A stretch of 64,000 bases of DNA from Pseudeuparius sepicola (GCA_963920635.1 OY987301.1:55806560-55870559), one strand, 5' to 3'. Numbered from the stretch's first letter, positions 44,844-57,698 are shown. Notes: a model not told the origin generated them from the sequence alone. Program-made: numbers and translations.

Positions 44844-45021
44844 AGCAATATTTATAGTACTTATTTCCTTTTTTATTTAGTCAATTCTTTGATTAGGTTT
44901 AGTAGTTTACCATTTGTTGAATTTATTAAAATGTTTGTTTCTAGTTTCGCTTGCTACCTATTTGTTGTGTTTAATAAAATGTTTGTTTTTCGGTTCGTTA
45001 CATTATTTGTCATGTTGTGTT
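44844..45021 (+). other. transposase 3' region
   Basis: Short A+T-rich segment between the stop codon and the right inverted repeat. It contains duplicated 'tttgttg-ttta-taaaatgtttgttt' phrases and AATAAA-like signals. Confidence 0.5.
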
Positions 45022-45719
45022 ATTTTTGTGCAATTATTGTTTCCATGGCCAACTAAGCAAACATTTTTCTAATCGAAACGCGAGTATTGTGGATTTTAAG
45101 GGAGAAATTAGGAAAAAGTGAAAAGAACTCGATAACTATTACAGTAAGGTATAGGACGTGCTTAATAAAAAAGAAAGCTTATCGTCTTGTGAATATTTTA
45201 AGATAAAAAAATATGGGGCATTCCATTTGAAAAAAATAAGATATATCTGTTTGAAGTTTCTGGTTTTTTGTACAGTATTGCGAACACCCTGTAGAATATT
45301 ATCAGATTTTCATAGGGGCATCAAGTAAGTGAATCCATGCACTAATAACCTGCAAAAGATTTGGCTTTTAAGATTTCGAGTAAATGAAATATGCTTGATT
45401 TTATGGACATGTGCAAACGGCGATTTTTTATAAAAACATTAAATATCTCAAAAACGGTAGAATTTTGCTATAGGTAATGCTTAACAAAAAGTGTGTAGAA
45501 TTCTTAGGACAATCCAGAAATGTAATAAAATATAGGGCGTTCCATTTAAAATAACAAAGTTGCGTCTCGTACCGCATTTATGGAGCACCCTGTATATTCG
45601 AAAATATTTTCGGGTGATGCGCCTTAGAGCATCATACAACTTTGTATTTAATTTTTTTTACTAGCTTCACCCTGTAAGGAGATATCGTCCATTATCGCAC
45701 TAAATGGACACCCTGTATA

Positions 45720-46090
45720 TTTATTGGAGAAATATATGTAAAAAATTGAACCGGAAAAGAACGCTGGCTTAGATAATAGGATATTTAGTGTCCACTCAAA
45801 ATGTTATATTTGGTAGGTACCCTTTCACGTGATACAACAAGGCATTGATTGAAATCACCTTGGAATGCATGTTATTACAAAAGTAGTGCTTGTAGAACGA
45901 ATTTATTATTTACATTTGAAAAATTATATTAACAATGGGCGCCTTGATCGGTACCGATAGAAGATTATATTAGTAGTAATTAATTTCAAACTTATTCCCG
46001 CAAACTTTTACCACTGGTCTATACGAAGTTACTGTAACTTTACTTGCCATTGCTGCCAAAGTAAAAAGTAAAGTCATCTCAACTTCAGTC
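45720..46090. other. gene-free stretch
   Basis: Nothing recognised. Confidence 0.4.
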
Positions 46091-46091
46091 G

Positions 46092-46171
46092 GTCAACTTT
46101 AAATTTTGTACTCTGGGTGACTAAATGTGTTGTTACTTTTGTCACCCATAGAGTACAAAAAAAAGTTGACG
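46092..46171. repeat. 80-bp hairpin
   Basis: Arms 'ggtcaacttt...gtactctgggtgac' and 'gtcacccatagagtac...aaagttgacg'. It abuts the outer arm of the next foldback element. Confidence 0.7.
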
Positions 46172-48025
46172 AACTGCTGCGATCGATTTCTCGGAAAATA
46201 GACAAAATTTTGAAAATTTGGCAGCATTTTTGAATAGACAACCTTATACAAAGTCACCCTTACTTTTAATGCTAAATAAGATAGAATTATAAAAATAGGG
46301 GGTTTTTGTTTCAAAAAATACTTTTAATGATATTTTCAATTTATTTTTTAATGTTAGATTTTGATCATCCTGTATTTATTTATTATGAACACAGTGCACT
46401 AAAGTATATTCCCTTCTACAAGGAAACCAACCCGAATTAAATAATAAAATATTTCATATAGGAGAAACTGATAGTTATATTTAGGCCTGCAAACGTCATT
46501 TCTGACATAAAATTTAAAATACCTACTACTACTTTTAAGTGTATATAAATCGATAAAAAATGTATTTTGGGAGATATTATCAGAAACCTTTTTTTTTTGT
46601 TCGAAAGGTCTTCAAAAAACGCTTCTTTTGACGTTTTTACTTTTGTCAAAATGCAAATCCAGGGACGGCTACGATTTTTTTTATACCCCGTTTTTCACAA
46701 AACCATTTAGCGATTTTTTTATTTAAAATCTGACACAACAGCGTTAATCAGGACACCCCAAAACCCCCATATACTAAATTTGAACAAAAAATGTAGAGGG
46801 TATTAGGTTCTACACCGTGTTGGAGCAAAATAGGAATTTTAAAGACGTCTGGCGAGCCAAGTGTGCCATGGAATCCCTTAAAAACAATTGCATGGTCAAC
46901 AGCACCACTCAAAATGTTGGTGTGAAAAGATTTACTACAAAAATATACAGGGTATTTTTCTCTGAGCCATCTCAAATTTCTGAATTTTTATTAAACTTTA
47001 TACTGATCAAGAGTGCTCTGGAATCATTGAAAAAATATTGATAAACACAAAAGTAATTTATTTCTTTACAAAATGCCAGCCAACAAATAAAAACAATTTA
47101 TATTATTGGGCCTTTCTCAACAAAGTCACTGTCTAAGATGATACATTTTCTGTGCGTCTCCTGTTGTGGCACACCAGCCACCTTAACTGATATGGACTTA
47201 CTGACTGGCAGGCTTCTGTATTTTTTAGATTTAGTTGGTTTATAGTATGTGGAGCGGTTTTTATATACTCGATTTTTGACCCGTATAAAGTTATAAAAAA
47301 TTCAGTAATTTGAGATGGCACAGATAAGAGCACTCTGTATATTTCATATTGGACCTTTGCACACCAACAACTTGAGTGGTCCTATTGACCATTCAACTGT
47401 TTTAAGGGGATTCCATGGCACACTTGACTTGGCAGATGCCTTCAAAATTCCTATTTTGCCCAACTTTGACCCCCTGCATAATAGAACTCCCTGTATATTT
47501 TTTGTTCGAATTCGGTTTTGGGGTGTTCTGATTAACGCTGTGGGGTCAGATTTTAAATAAAAAAATCGGTAAAAGGGTTTCGCGAAAGTCGGGGGTATAA
47601 AAAATCGTAGCAGGCCCTGGATTTGCATTTTTAAAATGGCAGGAAGGTCAAAATAAGCGGTTTTTGAAGGCATTTCAAACAAAAAAAAGGTTTTTGAAAA
47701 TATCTCACAAAATACATTTTTTATCGATTTTTATACACTTAAAAGTAGAGACCCTGTATGTCAAGAACGGTTAGACTTAGGTATAGGATATTATACATGA
47801 AATAATGTCTAGAATTTTGCGTAGAATCAGAATCTAAAAATGAAATAATATATAGCGTGTCCTATTTAAAATAGGCAAGTTAGCATCAACTTCCGGTATA
47901 ACCGGAAGTGCTACTATCTTGAAAATATTTTAGCTGAATTTCCCACATCGACTTAAGTAAACTGTCAAAATTTTCCAAAGTCTATTTTCCGAGAAATCGA
48001 TCTCGGCATTTCGTCGTGGGACTCC
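46172..48025. mobile_element. large diverged foldback element
   Basis: 'gatcgatttctcggaaaata' at 46180 pairs with its complement at about 48000. Further pairs: 'ataaatcgataaaaaatgta' versus 'tacattttttatcgattttt', 'gcaaatccagggacggctac' versus 'gtagcaggccctggatttgc', 'cgttaatcaggacacccca' versus 'ggggtgttctgattaacg'. The arms (about 46172-47040 and 47285-48025) are clearly diverged. Internal 'tacagggtatt' and 'ccctgtatatt' ends suggest Tc1/mariner ancestry. No transposase. Confidence 0.75.
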
Positions 48026-50536
48026 CTGTGTAACCGCAAAAGCGGGCCTGCAATAACAGATTTTGAATTTCCATATTGTATATTATATATTCTCTAGAAC
48101 TACAGATAAAATGTAAAATTCAAAATTATCTAAGCAAAACCAACCATACACCGGGTGGCAACAATTTACTGCATTTAGATATAAAAAAACTACATACCTA
48201 TAACTTTAGAAATGTTTATTATTGATTTTCAGATAAATTGCCCCGCTTAATCTCAAACCTATACAGAATACAGTAATTAAAATCGTCCTAAAAACAGTGA
48301 GTAATATGCAAGGTATTTTAAGGGTTTAAAATCGTGGGCTCTAGAGGTTACAAAAATTTTTACTGGAAATTGAACTTACCTATTATTTTATAAGCTTTGT
48401 ATGTAGTATAAAATCCTGATCTCAGTATTAATCACACTCCAAGGATAAAAATAATTGAAACATACCACATATTTTATGTTTGTTTATTTACTCTATTTAC
48501 ATTCTTGGGGACAAATTGTATCGAGAAAAATCGTAACTGTATAACTGTAAAGCTATTAATTGCAAATGAATCAATGATTTGTAATGTAAAATTCTTTCTT
48601 GCTACTACAGTTGTAGATAACATAATATAATGAACACATTTTTTCTACATAATTACATTACTTAGGTAGGTACTACTTTACCTCCATTTTTAACATTATT
48701 TGAGAAGGGTTCCAATGGTAAATCCATGCAAATTAATTCCAAAATAAACTTACGCTCTGAATGCAAATAGAACAGGCATGTCTCATTTTGTTTAACCGGA
48801 TCCAGATGTAGAAATTTGTAAAACAGAAGGACACGGTTCTATCGCCCATGCCAGAGAACTCAGCGGCCGAGTCTTTGTCGATCAAAGAAGGAAACGGGCA
48901 GTAGCAGTATTAAATTTTTTGAGGCCATAACAATATGGTTAGGTTTGCTCTGAAACAGTAATACCTACTTGGAAAATTAAACTTTCCATTATTGTGTCGC
49001 TGAAAAAGTTTGATGTTCAAAATATAAAAACAAGATAAATATGAATAACTGTTTTTCAGGTAGATATGTGTATCATCTGCCAAAATTTTTCTGGCCACAA
49101 CTGCACCTATGGTTTTATAGATTTGAAAGTCAAATACCTATATGATGTACTTATTACCAAACGTTTCAAAAGCGCACTTGCGTTTTATGTATTACTAAAC
49201 AAAAGAAGTATTCTTAGGGAAACTTTACGCATTGCGACAATTCTCAAAAAGTTAATAATAATTGAAATATGAAAGATATTTTTTTGTGGAAAATAATATG
49301 CCAATAAGAGTTATGGAGAAATTCACTTTGCAGTATTTGATATATTAGAATGTCAACTGTACTACACCTACCAAACTTTTTCAGCTCAATATAATATTCT
49401 GTCTAATACTTTACATAATGCGACACATATTTTTACTGCACCGTACGTTAGATAAAAATGAATTTGTGGTTTGGAATGCAAAAATGCTGGTGGAAATTAC
49501 CAGAGCGTGTATAGTAAATGTAGTGACGTTTGAAATTATATTGTATTGCAATATGGGCCTGTCTAGAAACGCACAAACGTTTTTCGTGGTAAAGAATTTT
49601 CAGTATATTATTTTAAATTTTAATTCATACGAATTTAGTGAGTGCAGCGGTTCCTTAATTCTTTCACTTTCAGACTTATTCTGTTATTGATATGACCACT
49701 TGTGGTTGTCTAGAATCTATTTTCAACCAACATCTGCCAAGGAAGTATCTAGTAGGTTTTAGGAAAAGTTTAAAATATATTAAAATTTAACACAAATTTT
49801 TATAATTTTTTTACCTGAATCACAATAGATATAAGATGATTTTTTGTAGAAATCCTAACTTTTTTACCTAAATATCCCTATTGGCGTAAAAAAATCTATA
49901 ATAAAATTTAGCAATCCTTACGCCTGGCGTACATAAAAGCACGTGTTCGATGACGTTCCGCGAAACGAGGCGATTATTTTCCCTTCAAAGTTAAAATGAA
50001 TAATTAGAAATTATATATTTTTGTAGAAAAAAAATAAATAAATTTACTAGCCAAAAAGGTGAATTCGTCCATTTTATATCATTATTATTATTATTAATTA
50101 CTAAATAACGCAAAATATATAAAAACAAAGTACAAAAAATTGTTGTCGTTCAACAACCGTTCAATGTACATCTGTAGCGATTGCAGCCCTGTCAAATTTT
50201 GACAGATAGGGTTACCTAGCGATTTCAAAAATTTGGCCTGCATAAACTTTCGGTTATATTTCTATTAAAGTTCCGCAATGTTTCAATTTACGAAAAATTG
50301 TAAACCATGAGAAATTAAATCCTTCTTAAAATGTTTTAAGCCGATTTTGAGCAAAGCTGCGCATTTCTTAAATAACTGGAAATGAAATTGTTGTAGGTAT
50401 AATATTTTCTTGCAATTTTTTAAAAAGCGATTTTTAGTGGGTTTCTTTACGTAATACTTATTATTTTTAACAAACATGGTTGTTTTTTGTTGATATATAA
50501 CAAAAAATTTAGGGCCCCATCGAAAATATATACCTA
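48026..50536. other. gene-free A+T-rich stretch
   Basis: No domain, RNA or repeat structure recognised. Short frames at 49066-49272 and 49418-49690 have no family resemblance. Confidence 0.4.
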
Positions 50537-50539
50537 CAG

Positions 50540-52000
50540 TGTGTCCCGCTTTTCATGAATACACCCTAATATCTCTGTTATATTAATAAAGATATTTTCT
50601 TGAAATTTTGGTGGTACCTACTTATATGTTGGAAAAATGAAGTATTTGGCATAGTGAACATTTTTATTTACCATTTTCGTGCGGTGTTGGAGGGGTAAAA
50701 AAAGGCTTTTTTTTCGGAAAATGATATTAGGGCTTATTTTAGGTAACTGTTTCTATCGGATTTAGAATCAGCATCCCCAAAAACCCCTTAATTCATATTT
50801 TCAAAATTTCAAGAGCTGATTTTAGCAGAAAAAAAGCTTGCTTTAATAATTTTTTTATTTGTAACTGTGCTAACAAAATTACATTATTTTAGGTTCTTGT
50901 GTTTTCAACATAACTACCTTCTAAAACAATACACTTTTCAACAATTCTTCTTAAACGTACATTCACTTTTCTTAAAGTTTGGTGAGTAATTTCCTGACAT
51001 GCTTGCCTAATTCTAATGCAAAGATCCTCTCTATTACGCGGCCGAGTAGAATACACTTTATTTTTCAAGTGCCCCCACACAAAAAAGTCACAAGGGGTAA
51101 TATCCGGCGATCTGGGAGGCCATGGTTCTAAAGGAGAATTTCTACCTATCCATTTCATAGGGAAAGTTGCAGTTAAAAAGTTCCTAACTATCATAGAATT
51201 ATGTGCCGGGGCACCATCTAACTGAAAGATTAAGTTTTGACTCTGTGCTAAAGGCAATTCCATGAGAAAATCATAAAAATCATTTAGTAAAAAATGTAGA
51301 AAATTTTGTCCGGTGAAGTTATCCAGGACAAAAGCGCCAACAATTCGTTCGTTAAATATGCCACACCACACGTTAACTTTTTCACGGTACTGGTTTTTAC
51401 AATTAATTACCCAATTCGGATTTTCGCCTTCCCAAAGCCTACAATTTTGACTAGATACCACACCGTTTGTCGTAAACGTTGCCTCGCCAGTAAACATAAT
51501 GTTCTTTAGAAAAAGTCTGTCGTTAAGATAGTTACCTTGCAACCATAAGCAAAATTCAAACCGCCGTTCAAAATCACCATTTAACAGAGTATGTAGAAAT
51601 TTTGGTTTAAATGCCCTAATCCTATTGCGTTTCAAACACCTCCATACTTTGTTCTTCGTTAAATTCAGTATCCTCGCAACTGCCCTTATGCTACCATTTG
51701 GGTTGTTTCGAAATTCTGCTAAGATACGTTCGTCGTCTGGACAATGTCTTTGATTTAAATTGTACCTTCTTGGTCTTGCCTTGAAAACCGCTCCAGTCCT
51801 TGCGAACAATCTGTTGATTTTGGCAACGGTATTGTGAGTAATTGGTGCTCGATCCTGATGCCTTTTATTGAATATTCCAGCAACCTGACGCGTAGATGTT
51901 GTACTAACATCCGTGGCGATGTTAGTACAAGCCCCAAAATAGGGGATGTGCTGACTGAAGCTGCAAATATGTGCTGTTGGCTCCTGCCTGGACTTCATTT
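50540..52000 (-). mobile_element. second DD41D-like element, right end not found
   Basis: The transposase-distal end may be near 50540 ('cagtgtgtcccgcttttcat'), a CAG-T-GTGTCCC terminus next to 'ta'. No matching inverted end was found upstream of the transposase; sequence after 52010 joins unrelated repeats. So the element is probably truncated at its 5' side. Confidence 0.55.
50889..51998 (-). pseudogene. Tc1/mariner transposase with first catalytic Asp replaced by Gly
   Basis: Minus-strand frame of 369 codons. The N-terminal HTH (STRQVAGIFNKRHQDRAPIT, RLFARTGAVFKARPRR) is of the DUF4817 type; a second HTH reads SIRAVARILNLTKNKVWRCL. Catalytic region: IMFTGEATF, where the family has Asp before Glu, then VNVWCGIF, FQLDGAPAHNS and WPPRSPDITPCDFFVWG. 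Spacing of the last two Asp is 42 residues, one more than in the 43.7-kb copy. The Gly (GGC for GAC) should abolish catalysis even though the frame is open. The first ~20 codons may not belong to the native protein. Related to, but clearly a different lineage from, the 43.7-kb transposase. Confidence 0.85.
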
Positions 52001-52121
52001 GTTGCTTTCCAAATCATGCCTATCTTTTGATTTGGTTAATGTTACACCGTACTGATGATTGCCAAATAGCATGAAACACGTGTATGCGGTTACTAGTTTT
52101 TTCTTTTTGTTAACTTTGAGT

Positions 52122-52190
52122 GCTTGCCCATTATCACCTTTTCTTGTAATTATTACATTTACACTCGCTAATCTTACATCCTTATATATA
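52122..52190. repeat. 70-bp sequence shared with 28672-28740
   Basis: Near-identical copy, again followed by (TA)n; here the TA tract provides the insertion site of the next foldback element. Confidence 0.8.
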
Positions 52191-52196
52191 TATATA

Positions 52197-52841
52197 CAGG
52201 GTGAGTCACATCTAAAGGCAGAGCCGAAAACCCAAGGTAGAACTCGCTAAAATAAGCACATATGCTTATTAAACATTAGCTCAAAAACGCTTGGTTCTCC
52301 ATATACAGCGTGTTGAAATTTTTCCAAAAATAACATATTTTTTTAATTTCTTTCGAGCCCATTTATGAATTCCAACCAAATTTGGTACACATTATGCATT
52401 GGAGGGTTGCCATTTTGGGCAATAATTTGACTCCGTTCACATGACCAGCGGCGTAGATACTAATAGTTACTGTAAATAATTGTAAAAAAATAGTACGGTT
52501 CTGTGAAAAACCAAATTTTTTTTGGATAGCCCATTCAATTTGGAACAAAAAGCGCCTCTTGGTATTTTTTTATATCTGGTACAGTTTCTTCGTAATTTCA
52601 GATTTTTTAAACTAGTGCCAAGGCGATTATGCTGGCAACTCATAATATGTACCAAAGTTGGTTGGAATTCCTAAACGGGCTCCAAAGAAATTTAAAAATA
52701 TATATGTTTTTTTGAAAAGTTTCAACACGCTGTATATGGAGAACCAAGCGTTTTTGAGCTAATGTTTATTAAGCATATGTGCTTATTTTAGCGAATTCTA
52801 CCTACTTTTATCGGCACTGCCTTTAGATGTGACTCACCCTG
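52197..52841. mobile_element. 645-bp foldback element
   Basis: Left end CAGGGTGAGTCACATCTAAA and right end its inverse complement, TA on both sides. Arms of over 200 bp with 'aaaaacgcttggttctccat' and 'gcttattaaacattagctc' in opposite orientation. Interior related to 4014-4260. Non-coding. Confidence 0.9.
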
Positions 52842-53980
52842 TATATTTGTACATGAATTTCAGTAATGTTTAAAATGGCATCTAACATTCTTTAATTATT
52901 ATTTTAATGTGAGATTTCTTTGGTTACATCAAACATTTTTTATTGTTACATTGATCCCCTATTTTTATTACTAGATCCATATATTTAGTATAAAATTTGA
53001 AAATATTTCAAAAACGGTAAAGGATAATGGTTTTGTTTACCCAGTTTTTAAGAAATGTCCTGTATATTCATAATATAGGTCACAAAAAACTTTTTGTAAT
53101 ATGCTACAACTTTTGTTTAAATAGTTATTTTATTTCAAAAACACCCGCCTAAAAAGTGTCTTCAAAATACTGTTTCTTATAAACATTGGCTCGAAAATGA
53201 CAAATAAGGGAGCAACGGGGGCGTTAAATGTATTTCAAAAATAATTTTCGCAGTTTCTAAATAATATGTAAAAAAATTCCACTAGATAATAATTCTCTCC
53301 AGGGTCCTACCCTAGCGCAAAACATTTCCGAAATATAACTTGGGTTGCCATGGTAACGGTTCAAAATAAAGGCTTCTGATTGGTTGAAACAGGTAAGTTG
53401 AGTAAAATTTGCTACGATATTACTTACAAACAACTGTTGCCGAACAACGGGCACTGAGTACCTATCAATAAAGGGGATGAGAGTTTCCTTGACTGCAAAA
53501 AGAAAAGGCCGTGGATTTTACTCAAAAATATATCATTAACATAAAAAATTACTTCATTTTATATACAAAAATGATCGCTTTCACGTTTCGTTTTCAAGGA
53601 AAATTCGACAAAGTTCTAAACTTCGGATTTATTAAATCTAGTCATTTAAAATTTGTACAGTAATAATTATTATTCTAGATATTTCCTGTTTCACTCATGT
53701 ACACAAGTTATCTTTTATTTTTAAAGATAACTCCTCTTTCAATTTAAGTTGGTATCCTTTATTAAATGTAAATGAAGATAACATTTGCAATTAAACAAAT
53801 TTATACTTAAATGCAATGGTGTAGGTAAGTAAATAAAAAAATGTGGAAGGTTCAATGCACAATAATTAATTTCAGAGCTACTTGCAAGTTTTTGAGGTTA
53901 ATTTTTATGATTCATGTGAACAAATAAATTACAAATAATTTTGGTTTGGACTAGATACTTTAAATTAAAAGCTGCATAAT
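52842..53980. other. gene-free stretch
   Basis: No gene or clear repeat structure seen; A+T-rich. Confidence 0.4.
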
Positions 53981-55049
53981 ATGTCTAATCAATAATTTCG
54001 CAAATATTTATCATTAAATATCTGTCTATCCCTAATGAATTTGCCAACTCGTTATAATAGCTGCCTAGTTTTGTTTTTTGTATCTAATTCTGTTTGCGTC
54101 TGAAGTGTAGAAGGTATGTGCTTCAATGAAGCGTAAATAAACTTACATAATATCGAAATGTAGATAGGGAAGAGCAATAGGAGCATTAACTAATGAATGA
54201 AGCAAATATATATAGCTGTATGGCAGGTGTAGTTGCTGTTGACGTATTCTTACCAATTTAAAAGCTGTAAAAATAGTGCAGAATTGTTGAGTAGGTATAT
54301 TATGGAAATCTATCGCTTATAACAGCGATGTCATGCAAGAGCAAAGATCGCATCGGAGAATTAGTTTGGCCTATATAAAGGAAAGAAGAAATATTAAGAT
54401 AACCGAGATGTAAATTATATTATTCCAGAGAGCTTCCAAAACTACTGGAGATTTACTTAGTACTCAGTAATTGTCACGTCTAGGTTTGTTTTGTTATCTT
54501 TTTTACGAGAGCAACAAATTCATACTTAAGAAAACGGAAAGTTTTATATCATTTTGATAGCCTTGACGAACAGATTTCAAAAATGCAAAAATATATAGGG
54601 TATTCCATTTTCAAAACATATATAAGTTTGGTTTGCCACGCATTTGCAAACACCCTTTATGAAATTTCCAAATATCCCAGAAAACTGCATAAAATTCCCT
54701 AAAAGTTCTTTTCTATCACAAAAAATTAAAAAGTTGTTGGGTTAGTGGACATCCTGTACAATCTGCGCATTTGGTTTAGTTTAGAATTAACTACGAATGA
54801 TTATCTAAAATTCCTAACGATGATTGTCAATACTCTCATAATGTAAAAAACTATATAACTTAAGTATAATATAAAAAAATCGGGTTAAAAAATTGTCTGT
54901 CAAAAACGTACTCAATATTGTTAAAAAGAAAACCCGTACACCAAAATCCCCTTCTCCCTGGGCGCCGCATTTCCCCGGAGTATTTTCGCCTCGTGAAAGG
55001 GACCTTGCTCTTCGGATGGTGCAGAGCCAGGGGGCTTCTGGGGGGGCCA

Positions 55050-55085
55050 TATATACCGGGCGGGGCTGCGCCATCGCCGCAGTGT
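55050..55085 (+). promoter_or_regulatory. core promoter A (TATA + CAGT initiator)
   Basis: TATATA at 55050-55055, CAGTG initiator with A at 55081, spacing 31 bp, as in TATA/Inr insect promoters. The GC-rich stretch before it ('aaagggaccttgctcttcgg') is conserved in all four copies. Confidence 0.75.
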
Positions 55086-55140
55086 GCTCGACAGTCCTTA
55101 GAACCAGGAGGTTGCCCCCCCCCCCCCCCCACCGAGCATC

Positions 55141-55152
55141 ATGAGGGTTCTG
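55141..55152 (+). CDS. cuticular protein gene, candidate first coding exon A
   Basis: ATG-AGG-GTT-CTG (MRVL) followed at once by the donor GTGAGTACCC; 60-nt leader from the predicted start at 55081. Many insect cuticular-protein genes have such a four-codon first exon with a phase-0 intron. It joins in frame to 62867, giving a 7714-bp intron. Sequence supports it; use in vivo is unknown. Confidence 0.65.
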
Positions 55153-56357
55153 GTGAGTACCCGCTCTTTGGTAGAGTCGCGCCTGTGGTGACTGTGATGT
55201 TATTTCTCTTTTGTATGTTTCGAACTTTACACATTTTGTAGGAAACGATGTTTGTAGGAAACGATGTCTAATCAATAATTTCGCAAATATTTATCATTAA
55301 ATATCTGTCTATCCCTAATGAATTTGCCAACTCGTTATAATAGCTGCCTAGTTTTGTTTTTTGTATCTAATTCTGTTTGCGTCTGAAGTGTAGAAGGTAT
55401 GTGCTTCAATGAAGCGTAAATAAACTTACATAATATCGAAATGTAGATAGGGAAGAGCAATAGGAGCATTAACTAATGAATGAAGCAAATATATATAGCT
55501 GTATGGCAGGTGTAGTTGCTGTTGACGTATTCTTACCAATTTAAAAGCTGTAAAAATAGTGCAGAATTGTTGAGTAGGTATATTATAACCTTTATCTGAA
55601 CCCAAATGCATGGAAATCTATCGCTTATAACAGCGATGTCATGCAAGAGCAAAGATCGCATCGGAGAATTAGTTTGGCCTATATAAAGGAAAGAAGAAAT
55701 ATTAAGATAACCGAGATGTAAATTATATTATTCCAGAGAGCTTCCAAAACTACTGGAGATTTACTTAGTACTCAGTAATTGTCACGTCTAGGTTTGTTTT
55801 GTTATCTTTTTTACGAGAGCAACAAATTCATACTTAAGAAAACGGAAAGTTTTATATCATTTTGATAGCCTTGACGAACAGATTTCAAAAATGCAAAAAT
55901 ATATAGGGTATTCCATTTTCAAAACATATATAAGTTTGGTTTGCCACGCATTTGCAAACACCCTTTATGAAATTTCCAAATATCCCAGAAAACTGCATAA
56001 AATTCCCTAAAAGTTCTTTTCTATCACAAAAAATTAAAAAGTTGTTGGGTTAGTGGACATCCTGTACAATCTGCGCATTTGGTTTAGTTTAGAATTAACT
56101 ACGAATGATTATCTAAAATTCCTAACGATGATTGTCAATACTCTCATAATGTAAAAAACTATATAACTTAAGTATAATATAAAAAAATCGGGTTAAAAAA
56201 TTGTCTGTCAAAAACGTACTCAATATTGTTAAAAAGAAAACCCGTACACCAAAATCCCCTTCTCCCTGGGCGCCGCATTTCCCCGGAGTATTTTCGCCTC
56301 GTGAAAGGGACCTTGCTCTTCGGATGGTGCAGAGCCAGGGGGCTTCTGGGGGGGCCA

Positions 56358-56393
56358 TATATACCGGGCGGGGCTGCGCCATCGCCGCAGTGT
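56358..56393 (+). promoter_or_regulatory. core promoter B
   Basis: TATATA at 56358, initiator A at 56389; identical layout to A. Confidence 0.75.
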
Positions 56394-56445
56394 GCTCGAC
56401 AGTCCTTAGAACCAGGAGGTTGCCCCCCCCCCCCCACCGAGCATC

Positions 56446-56457
56446 ATGAGGGTTCTG
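56446..56457 (+). CDS. cuticular protein gene, candidate first coding exon B
   Basis: Same MRVL exon and GTGAGTACCC donor; leader 57 nt. Intron to exon 2 would be 6409 bp. Confidence 0.65.
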
Positions 56458-57662
56458 GTGAGTACCCGCTCTTTGGTAGAGTCGCGCCTGTAGTGACTGT
56501 GATGTTATTTCTCTTTTGTATGTTTCGAACTTTACACATTTTGTAGGAAACGATGTTTGTAGGAAACGATGTCTAATCAATAATTTCGCAAATATTTATC
56601 ATTAAATATCTGTCTATCCCTAATGAATTTGCCAACTCGTTATAATAGCTGCCTAGTTTTGTTTTTTGTATCTAATTCTGTTTGCGTCTGAAGTGTAGAA
56701 GGTATGTGCTTCAATGAAGCGTAAATAAACTTACATAATATCGAAATGTAGATAGGGAAGAGCAATAGGAGCATTAACTAATGAATGAAGCAAATATATA
56801 TAGCTGTATGGCAGGTGTAGTTGCTGTTGACGTATTCTTACCAATTTAAAAGCTGTAAAAATAGTGCAGAATTGTTGAGTAGGTATATTATAACCTTTAT
56901 CTGAACCCAAATGCATGGAAATCTATCGCTTATAACAGCGATGTCATGCAAGAGCAAAGATCGCATCGGAGAATTAGTTTGGCCTATATAAAGGAAAGAA
57001 GAAATATTAAGATAACCGAGATGTAAATTATATTATTCCAGAGAGCTTCCAAAACTACTGGAGATTTACTTAGTACTCAGTAATTGTCACGTCTAGGTTT
57101 GTTTTGTTATCTTTTTTACGAGAGCAACAAATTCATACTTAAGAAAACGGAAAGTTTTATATCATTTTGATAGCCTTGACGAACAGATTTCAAAAATGCA
57201 AAAATATATAGGGTATTCCATTTTCAAAACATATATAAGTTTGGTTTGCCACGCATTTGCAAACACCCTTTATGAAATTTAAAAATATCCCAGAAAACTG
57301 CATAAAATTCCCTAAAAGTTCTTTTCTATCACAAAAAATTAAAAAGTTGTTGGGTTAGTGGACATCCTGTACAATCTGCGCATTTGGTTTAGTTTAGAAT
57401 TAACTACGAATGATTATCTAAAATTCCTAACGATGATTGTCAATACTCTCATAATGTAAAAAACTATATAACTTAAGTATAATATAAAAAAATCGGGTTA
57501 AAAAATTGTCTGTCAAAAACGTACTCAATATTGTTAAAAAGAAAACCCGTACACCAAAATCCCCTTCTCCCTGGGCGCCGCATTTCCCCGGAGTATTTTC
57601 GCCTCGTGAAAGGGACCTTGCTCTTCGGATGGTGCAGAGCCAGGGGGCTTCTGGGGGGGCCA

Positions 57663-57698
57663 TATATACCGGGCGGGGCTGCGCCATCGCCGCAGTGT
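57663..57698 (+). promoter_or_regulatory. core promoter C
   Basis: TATATA at 57663, initiator A at 57694; identical layout. Of the three near-identical copies it is the closest to exon 2. Confidence 0.75.

Larger units (their letters stand above)
43028..45715 (+). mobile_element. intact-looking DD41D Tc1/mariner element with 694-bp terminal inverted repeats
   Basis: Left end CAGGGTGTCCATTTAGTGAG, right end its inverse complement, TA at 43026-43027 and 45716-45717. The left arm (43028-43721) and right arm (45022-45715) are both 694 bp and nearly identical. A single transposase lies between. Internal CAGGGTG motifs recur in each arm (about 43070 and 43152 on the left). Long inverted arms are unusual for mariner, where TIRs are often about 30 bp, but resemble the foldback derivatives in this window. 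Confidence 0.92.
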
